10,599 nucleotides of DNA, taken from positions 1 to 10,599 of the forward strand of contig CATPAX010000121.1 of the NCBI GenBank assembly GCA_955652215.1, read 5' to 3'. The notes beneath the pieces are model-generated. The model saw only the letters and a list, made by a program, of their open reading frames with translations, did no database searches and was not told where the DNA came from. The DNA is from an uncultured Solirubrobacteraceae bacterium. Its GTDB lineage: Bacteria; Actinomycetota; Thermoleophilia; Solirubrobacterales; Solirubrobacteraceae. This document shows positions 5,727 through 10,599 of the stretch, piece after piece; position 1 is the stretch's first letter, and every line of letters begins with the position of its first letter. The position numbers and the translations under genes were made by a program.

Positions 5727-6881
5727 CTAGGGGAGGTGCCCAGGTCGCGGTCCCAGAAGTGTGGGGATTCGGCCAACCACCGACGTGGTGCGATCGTAGG
5801 AGGCGCGGAGCAGGGCTGCGGGCGCCTCGTGACGGCGGAGCGCATCGGCGACGGGCAGCACGGTGTAGTCAGGGTGGCGGTCCCAGGTGGGCATGTACCC
5901 GATGCTGACGAGCTTCGACCCCTTGCGGTCTACGGTGATGTGCAGAAACACCAGCATTCCGTCCTCGGTCTCTATCGGACAGCAGGCTGCCGACTGGTTC
6001 GAGAGCAGCTGACCTTCTCCAAAGACGACCAGCTTCCCGTCCACTCGCCTGATCGGTTGTACGACATGGACATGCTGGCCGACGATCGCGGTGATGTCGG
6101 GATCTGCCGCCAGCGCTTGTGCGGTACTCAGCTGGAAGGCGCTTGGCTGCGCCTGGAACTCTGTACCCCAGTGGAAATTCACGATCACGACCTGTGCGCC
6201 CCGGCGTCGCGCGAGCCGCGCCGCTCGACGGACCGCGGCGACGTTGGCGATATTGACCGACCACGGATGCGGCAGCGGGATCCCGTTGGTCATTTCGGTG
6301 TAGGCCAGAAATGCGAGTCTCACACCCTTGACCGTGACGATCAGCGTCCGATTTTGGGCTGCCGGCGACGAGAACGACCCCGTATGCAGCAGGCCCACGC
6401 GGTCGAGCGCAACGCCCGTCTGATCGATGCCGTACTGCCCTCGGTCAACCGAGTGATTGGACGCGGTGTCGCAGATCCGCCACCCCGTCCGCCTGATCGC
6501 GCGCGCAAGCTGTGTCGGAGTGTTGAACACTGGATACCCCTCTGGCGGCCTTGGCGTCATTGGCGTCTCGACGTGGCAGATCGCGAGGTCCGCGGCGCGA
6601 ACGTAGGGGCGTATCTCCCTGAGCATCGGGGCGAAGTCGTAGCTGCCGTGTCCGTCCTGTAGCGCTCGCTGCCACACCGGCGCATGGACCAGGATGTCGC
6701 CGTTCACCTCAATGGTCAGCCTGACCCGTAGCTTTGCGCCCTTCGTCACCTGCGACTGTGCGACGTCAGCGCGAGCAGAAAGATCGTGGCCGCGGGCCAC
6801 GCTCCGCGCGTCCACGCCAACGCACACGAGCACGAGCACGAGCAGTCCGGCCGCGGCCATTCGAGCCTTGCGAGCGTCCAT
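5727..6881 (-). CDS. CapA-family protein (PGA_cap, metallophosphatase fold)
   Basis: This 384-aa protein starts at ATG 6881. Residues 8-24 form a signal or anchor helix (AAAGLLVLVLVCVGV); there is no proper lipobox. The catalytic-fold domain spans about 53-330 with the family motifs in order: EVNGDILVH (58-66), CHVETPM (102-108), SNHSVDRG (141-148), NFHWGTEF (235-242), GQHVHVVQPI (268-277) and FGEGQLLSNQ (287-296). Several depart from classic CapA (His for Asn before VE, GEGQ for LGNF), while the metal-type Asp, Asn-His and His positions remain. CapA/PgsA proteins help make or anchor poly-gamma-glutamate capsule, but many homologues have unknown substrates, and no capB/capC genes are present here. 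It is expected outside the membrane. It lies 89 bp downstream of the MMPL gene on the same strand and is convergent with the Ig-like gene. Upstream of ATG 6881 the RBS is poor; the second Met (residue 8, ATG 6860) has AAGG nearby. Confidence 0.88.
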   Translation of the reverse strand: MDARKARMAAAGLLVLVLVCVGVDARSVARGHDLSARADVAQSQVTKGAKLRVRLTIEVNGDILVHAPVWQRALQDGHGSYDFAPMLREIRPYVRAADLAICHVETPMTPRPPEGYPVFNTPTQLARAIRRTGWRICDTASNHSVDRGQYGIDQTGVALDRVGLLHTGSFSSPAAQNRTLIVTVKGVRLAFLAYTEMTNGIPLPHPWSVNIANVAAVRRAARLARRRGAQVVIVNFHWGTEFQAQPSAFQLSTAQALAADPDITAIVGQHVHVVQPIRRVDGKLVVFGEGQLLSNQSAACCPIETEDGMLVFLHITVDRKGSKLVSIGYMPTWDRHPDYTVLPVADALRRHEAPAALLRASYDRTTSVVGRIPTLLGPRPGHLP

Positions 6882-6900
6882 GGCCTAGATCTTGCCTGAT

Positions 6901-6920
6901 CGCCCCGCGAGCTGCGGGCG
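6901..6920 (-). terminator. Bulged hairpin between MMPL and CapA genes
   Basis: CGCCCCGC (6901-6908) pairs with GCGGGCG (6914-6920) over 7 bp with one bulged C and a GAGCT loop. On the minus strand it lies 51 bp after the MMPL stop and 20 bp before the CapA ATG. It could attenuate read-through or be part of the CapA leader. There is no T-run, and such stems are common in this base composition. Confidence 0.3.
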
Positions 6921-6970
6921 GAAAGCGGCTCGAGCGTGTCTAGGCGTTCAAGGGAGAAGCCACGAGGTCG

Positions 6971-9184
6971 CTAGACGCGCTCGATCGCAACCTCGGGGAC
7001 AGGCGGGTGCGGATCGGGAGCGAGAGGGCGCGGGTCGCGGACGCGAAGGACGCTCCGGGTCCACTTGGGCATCCACCAGTTCGCGTCGCCGAGCAAGCAC
7101 ATTATCGCCGGTACGAGCAGTGCGCGGATCACCGTCGCGTCGAAGATGATCCCCCCCGCGAGCCCGATCGCGAACACCTTGACCTCGAAGCCCGGGCTGG
7201 ACGACAGGACGAGGAACGCGCACATGAGGATCAGGGCGGCGCTAGTGACGAGCTTCCCGGTTCTGGCCAGGCCAAGCTCGATCGCGCGGTCGGTCGAGCC
7301 CGTCTCGTCGTACGCCTCTCGCATGCGGGTGAGCATGAATACCTCGTAGTCCATGGAGAGCCCGAACAGGAAGGCAAAGATCATGATCGGGATCCAGGGG
7401 GTGATCGACTGAGTCGCGTTGATCGACCAGAGCGAAGAGCCGTGGCCTTCCTGGAAGATGAAGACGACGATCCCGAATGCGGCGGCAAGGGACGCTAGGT
7501 TGAGGATCACCGCCTTGATCGGCAGCACGATCGACCGGAACGCACGTGCAAGCAGGATCAGGGTCAGGATCAGCACGAACGCGAGCACGTACGGGAAGTT
7601 GCCGTAGATCGCGTGCACGAAGTCGCGGTCAACCGCGGCCACGCCGGTGAGCGTCCCGTCGCCGCCCCTAAGCGTCTGGTCGACGTGGTCGATGATCCCC
7701 TGGATTCCGGAAGAGGACCCATCGACAGCGGGAAACGCCTCCACGAGCGAGTCCGCACCGCGATGCCACGATATCGGCGCGGTGGCGCCGACCACGCCGG
7801 GCACGCCGCGCACCTTGACGGCGATTGCCTGCGCGTTGCCGCCGTTCTCCACCAGCACGAGGAGCGGCTTCATGACCCCGGGGCTGATCCCAGCGGACGC
7901 AAGCTGGTCTCGACCGGCAATCGCACTGCCGCTACCGGGGAAGTTCTTCAGCTGCGACTCGCTTGGGTTCAGCTGTGTCCCCAGTGCCGCGAGGACGCCG
8001 ACGATGACCAGGCCGACGATCGCCACCGGTACCGGACGGCGTAGCACCAGCCGCGCCCAGCGGCCCCAGGGACCGTCTTCAGGGTGGCCGCGATCGACCA
8101 GGCGCCTCGGCATCACGCGCACGCTGTTGATCCGCGTGCCGAGCACCGACAGCATCGCCGGTAGCAGCGTGATCGCGGCGAGCACTGAGACCACGGGAAT
8201 CAGCATGCCGCCAAGCCCCATCGAGCGGATGAACGGCACCGGCAGCACAAGCAGGGACAGCAGGCCGACGGCCACCGTCGAACCGGAGACGATCACCGAT
8301 CGCCCTGCGCGCCTCATCGTCGCGACCAGAGCCGACTCCACGTCTCTGCCCTCGCGCAGCTCGTCGCGGAAGCGGAAGATCATCAGCAGCGCGTAGTCGA
8401 TACTCACGCCCAGCCCGACCAGCGCGATCAGGAACTGAACGATGATCGATACGTTGGTGAGGTAGGTCAGGCCCCAGACGAGCGTGAACGTGTTCAGAAT
8501 CGACGCGACCGCCACGACGAGCGGCATCAACACCGCCGGCAGCGTCCCGAACACGAACAGCAGGATTATCAGCGCCCCCAGACCGCCGATGAGGCCCTCG
8601 AAGAGGACGCTCGCGCTGCCGCCTGAGCCGTGCAGCGATGCCTCCTCGAGCGGATCGTGTCCGGTGACCTCGACGCTGATCCCGGCAGGAAGCCCGGCCG
8701 CCGCGGCAGCCCGTATCGTGGCTGCGCCGCTCTTCGTACTGAAGTTCGGCGGCCCGGGCGGGTAGATCTCCAGGAAGGCCGTGTGCCGGTCCCGCGAGAC
8801 GTACATCGGGTTGCGGGTCGAGAAGTACGAGCTCGTCAGCGCGCCCGGCATGGTGCTCGCGGCTCGCTGCATCGCCGCGCGGATCGAGCTGCTCTGCGTC
8901 GCATCACCTGCTGTGTGGAAGACCACAACGTCCGGGGGACGCACGCCGACGCCGAACGTCTTCAGAGTCCGCTGGCTGGCCTCGTAGGCCGGCTTGCCCG
9001 GAAGCGAGAAGCTCTGATACCAGCGCTTCGAGAGCTGGCCCGCGGCGAAGCCACCGAACAGCGTCAGGACGGTCCAGACGCCGATCACCGGCCACCGATT
9101 CCTGGCAATGAAATGCGCGAGGCGACCCAGAAGCCCAGGGTCCTCCGCAATAGTCTTCGTCGGTTCGGGCTGGCTGGCTGGCAC
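6971..9184 (-). CDS. MMPL/RND-family transporter
   Basis: This 737-aa protein (GTG start at 9184) has the typical size of actinobacterial MMPL proteins, with two similar halves. TM1 is at about 32-50 (WPVIGVWTVLTLFGGFAAG), followed by an outer loop (52-190). TM2-6 (about 193-348) include GLGVSIDYALLMIFRFRDEL at 257-276 with the Asp-Tyr pair D263/Y264. A cytoplasmic linker and TM7 (386-402) lead to a second outer loop (405-525). TM8-12 (530-698) include FGLSMDYEVFMLTRMRE with D612/Y613. Paired Asp-Tyr motifs serve proton relay in MmpL/RND exporters, so this is a proton-driven inner-membrane exporter. Cargo in the family ranges from lipids to drugs and cannot be told here. A charged, Pro-rich tail follows GDANWWMPKW. 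No regulator or membrane-fusion partner is adjacent. CapA lies 89 bp downstream on the same strand and may be co-transcribed. Confidence 0.93.
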   Translation of the reverse strand: MPASQPEPTKTIAEDPGLLGRLAHFIARNRWPVIGVWTVLTLFGGFAAGQLSKRWYQSFSLPGKPAYEASQRTLKTFGVGVRPPDVVVFHTAGDATQSSSIRAAMQRAASTMPGALTSSYFSTRNPMYVSRDRHTAFLEIYPPGPPNFSTKSGAATIRAAAAAGLPAGISVEVTGHDPLEEASLHGSGGSASVLFEGLIGGLGALIILLFVFGTLPAVLMPLVVAVASILNTFTLVWGLTYLTNVSIIVQFLIALVGLGVSIDYALLMIFRFRDELREGRDVESALVATMRRAGRSVIVSGSTVAVGLLSLLVLPVPFIRSMGLGGMLIPVVSVLAAITLLPAMLSVLGTRINSVRVMPRRLVDRGHPEDGPWGRWARLVLRRPVPVAIVGLVIVGVLAALGTQLNPSESQLKNFPGSGSAIAGRDQLASAGISPGVMKPLLVLVENGGNAQAIAVKVRGVPGVVGATAPISWHRGADSLVEAFPAVDGSSSGIQGIIDHVDQTLRGGDGTLTGVAAVDRDFVHAIYGNFPYVLAFVLILTLILLARAFRSIVLPIKAVILNLASLAAAFGIVVFIFQEGHGSSLWSINATQSITPWIPIMIFAFLFGLSMDYEVFMLTRMREAYDETGSTDRAIELGLARTGKLVTSAALILMCAFLVLSSSPGFEVKVFAIGLAGGIIFDATVIRALLVPAIMCLLGDANWWMPKWTRSVLRVRDPRPLAPDPHPPVPEVAIERV

Positions 9185-9190
9185 GATCAA

Positions 9191-9197
9191 CTCCCTC
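9191..9197 (-). promoter_or_regulatory. Ribosome binding site that fixes the MMPL start
   Basis: On the minus strand GAGGGAG lies at 9191-9197. The longest open frame starts at TTG 9188-9190, which directly abuts this motif with no spacer. GTG 9182-9184, two codons on, has a 6-nt spacer and is therefore the better start. The protein then begins MPASQPEPTK. Confidence 0.6.
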
Positions 9198-9561
9198 TAA
9201 TTGGCTTGGCACTGTCTCTAAGACGAGAGCGAGCGCCAGAACTCATCGGAACCTCCGCGCGCGGATGCGGGGACAAGCGCCGCGCCGCGCGCGAAAGCTG
9301 AGCCAAACATAGCGCCGGTCCCCTGGCGGCGCCCCGATGAGCCGACTGCCGTATTTAAGGTCAGGAGGACCACCCTTCCTGAGGCGCGACCCTGGCCGTT
9401 CCGACCACGGCACTTCGCTAGCGGTGTGACCACTCTCCTCTCATGTGGCCAGGTCGAGGCACCTGAGCGCATACGGCCACGGCGCCCTCGTTGCCGACGT
9501 CACATGCTCGCGGGCGTCCTCACGATCGTCGAGATCAAGTCTGGAGTCGCATGCGTGTGAG

Positions 9562-9575
9562 TCCGGGCGCCCGGA
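9562..9575. repeat. 14-bp perfect palindrome
   Basis: TCCGGGCGCCCGGA is identical to its reverse complement and is flanked by GTCC/GGAC half-repeats (GGAC at 9577-9580). It could be a binding site for a dimeric regulator or a tight hairpin with a GCGC loop. It sits 134 bp upstream of the decarboxylase ATG. A GC palindrome of this length is unusual but not impossible by chance here. Confidence 0.4.
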
Positions 9576-9709
9576 AGGACGCCACCTAGATCGCCGCAGG
9601 CGAGTAGAACACAACCAATAGCACTGACGGGGTCGCTGAGCACACGCCGACGAGCAGCTCTGTTTACTTGACTTTCAGGCGGAGCGATCTGACGAGAGAG
9701 GGGCGCGGC

Positions 9710-10599
9710 ATGGACAGTGGCGAGGAGGACGCGGCAAGGGTCGGCGAGGTCGCGAAGCATCGCGTGGGCGGTTGGCTGCCGACCGACCAGGGCGCGTTGG
9801 AGGCATGGCTCTCCGGCATGAGGAGCAAGGCAGAGGCGGGGGAGCAGCCACCCCTTCACCCGGTGATGGTCGAGTTCCAGGAGCTGATAGCGACGGATCC
9901 GGTCGTCCGCATGTACCTCGAGCAAACGATTGCCGAGGTACCAAAGAGGAAGAAGTACCGACAGCGGCACCTGAAGAGCGTCGAGCAGATGCTCACGCTG
10001 ATCAACGAGGTGCTGACGTACGCCCCGGAGTACGACAGCACGGAGCTAGTCGGTACGCCGCTAAACGCCATCCTCGACTGGGCGATGGGCACGCCCGCCG
10101 GGTTTGCCGCGTTTCGCCACCCCGCGATCAACGCGATGTTCAAGAAGATCCTCCAGGTCTGGTGTGAGTTCCTGAGCGGGCCTGATTCACGCTACGTCCT
10201 CAACGACAGCCCGAGTGGATGGAAAAGCGCGGCTGCGGCCAAGGCGATCTCCATCGCTCAGTACCAGTACGACCCGCACGACGAGTATTGGGGATTTGAG
10301 TCCTGGAACGACTTCTTCACGAGACGCCGTATGCGATCAGGACTGACGCCAAGAGGCACGACAAGTTCTGGCTCAAGAGCCAGCCGTACTCTCTCCAGGA
10401 CATGCTGGCGAACGACGAGTCGGTGGACCAGTTCGTCGGCGGAACGGTGTACCAAGCGTTCCTCAGCGCTTTGAACTACCACCGCTGGCACAGCCCCGTG
10501 ACGGGCACGATCGAGAAGGCGTTCGTGAAGCAGGGCACCTATTACTCGGAAGCCGACATCGAGGGTGAGGATCCTGCCGGCCCCAACAACTCCCAGGGC
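9710..10599 (+). pseudogene. PSDC-domain phosphatidylserine-decarboxylase-family (PsiD-like) enzyme, frame-broken and cut by the window end
   Basis: ATG 9710 follows GAGAGAGGGG (9694-9703) with a 6-nt spacer. The first frame gives 204 residues matching the N-terminal PSDC domain and early catalytic domain: GWLPTD (21-26), LHPVMVEFQELIATDPVV (49-66), AGFAAFRHPAINAMFKK (130-146), FLSGPDSRYVL (154-164) and YWGFESWNDFFT (193-204). After FFT the frame turns to nonsense (RRMRSGL..., stop near 10474). Homology resumes in another frame from GAG 10321: ETPYAIRTDAKR, then PYSLQDMLANDESVDQFVGG and LNYHRWHSPVTGTIEK (His of the decarboxylase core), open to the window edge. About 25 residues normally between FFTR and the ACES-PY segment are missing. 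The family is pyruvoyl-dependent and decarboxylates phosphatidylserine or, in fungal PsiD, L-tryptophan; the self-cleaving Ser lies outside. As read it is non-functional, unless the break is an assembly error. The substrate is unknown. Confidence 0.8.

Larger units (their letters stand above)
9185..9709. other. Long divergent intergenic region
   Basis: About 520 bp separate the divergent MMPL and decarboxylase starts, and I see no convincing gene. Features noted: GTCT-CTA-AGAC (9214-9224, minus-strand leader of MMPL); TCAGGA...TCCTGA (9361-9366 / 9377-9382); a bulged hairpin built from GTGGCC/GGCCAC (9445-9450 / 9475-9480) with an inner CAGGT/ACCTG stem; and the palindrome at 9562-9575. A TTGACT (9668-9673) lies 36 bp before the decarboxylase ATG but has no good -10 at the right distance. 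An open minus-strand frame (9218-9472) is judged spurious. The length suggests divergent control elements or decayed coding sequence. Confidence 0.5.

Noticed and set aside
5736..6662. 308-aa open frame antisense to CapA
   Set aside because: Typical GC-rich shadow frame; CapA motifs on the minus strand are unambiguous and no RBS or domain is seen.
9218..9472. 84-aa minus-strand open frame upstream of MMPL
   Set aside because: No recognisable domain, poor RBS, composition like non-coding GC-rich sequence.
9500..9970. 156-aa minus-strand open frame
   Set aside because: Its first part is antisense to the decarboxylase start and it has no recognisable motif.
10321..10474. Continuation of the decarboxylase first frame after FFT, or programmed frameshifting
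   Set aside because: The continuation is Arg/Ser/Thr nonsense while homology resumes in another frame, and about 25 residues are missing. A ribosomal frameshift could not restore them, so a deletion (or assembly error) fits better.

Overview
The window is GC-rich DNA with densely packed genes on both strands. It most likely comes from an actinobacterium of the class Thermoleophilia (Solirubrobacterales or relatives), possibly a metagenomic contig. The best taxonomic clue is the C-terminal domain of the secreted Ig-like protein (about residues 456-585): a CxxxxCP motif, a basic stretch, 'PGWIGK', then 'ISCLAPG'. I remember this module mainly from Solirubrobacterales surface proteins. The taxonomy is inferred from memory, not from a search.

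Layout, left to right. Positions 1-168 (minus) hold the N-terminus of an alpha/beta hydrolase. It is divergent from a TetR-type regulator (208-861, plus), and the 40-bp gap between them carries repeated TGTAAAC/GGTTACA half-sites that look like the operator. A strong 13-bp GC hairpin (913-953) follows the regulator. A minus-strand pair comes next: a two-domain VOC/glyoxalase-fold protein (2732-3466) and, 11 bp further on, an exported PQQ-type beta-propeller protein with a C-terminal membrane anchor (1086-2720). Divergent from that pair is an unreported 58-aa basic protein with a glycine-rich membrane helix (3559-3735), preceded by a perfect GGAGG. Then come a secreted four-Ig-domain protein (3931-5688, plus), a convergent CapA-family metallophosphatase-fold protein (5727-6881, minus) and an MMPL/RND transporter (6971-9184, minus). 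After a roughly 520-bp non-coding stretch, the right end carries a phosphatidylserine-decarboxylase-family gene with an N-terminal PSDC domain, the architecture of fungal PsiD tryptophan decarboxylase. Its reading frame is broken by an apparent internal deletion at about 10321, and the gene runs off the window.

How the genes relate. Most products act at the cell surface or membrane: the propeller, the Ig protein, CapA, MMPL and the small helix protein. The likely transcription units are hydrolase/TetR (divergent, probably regulator-controlled), VOC-propeller (probable operon) and possibly MMPL-CapA (same strand, 89-bp gap). I see no CRISPR array, rRNA, tRNA, insertion sequence or phage module. 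The most notable items are the broken PSDC-type decarboxylase, the overlooked 58-aa gene, the TetR operator array and the multi-domain Ig protein. I do not see a convincing new multigene system.
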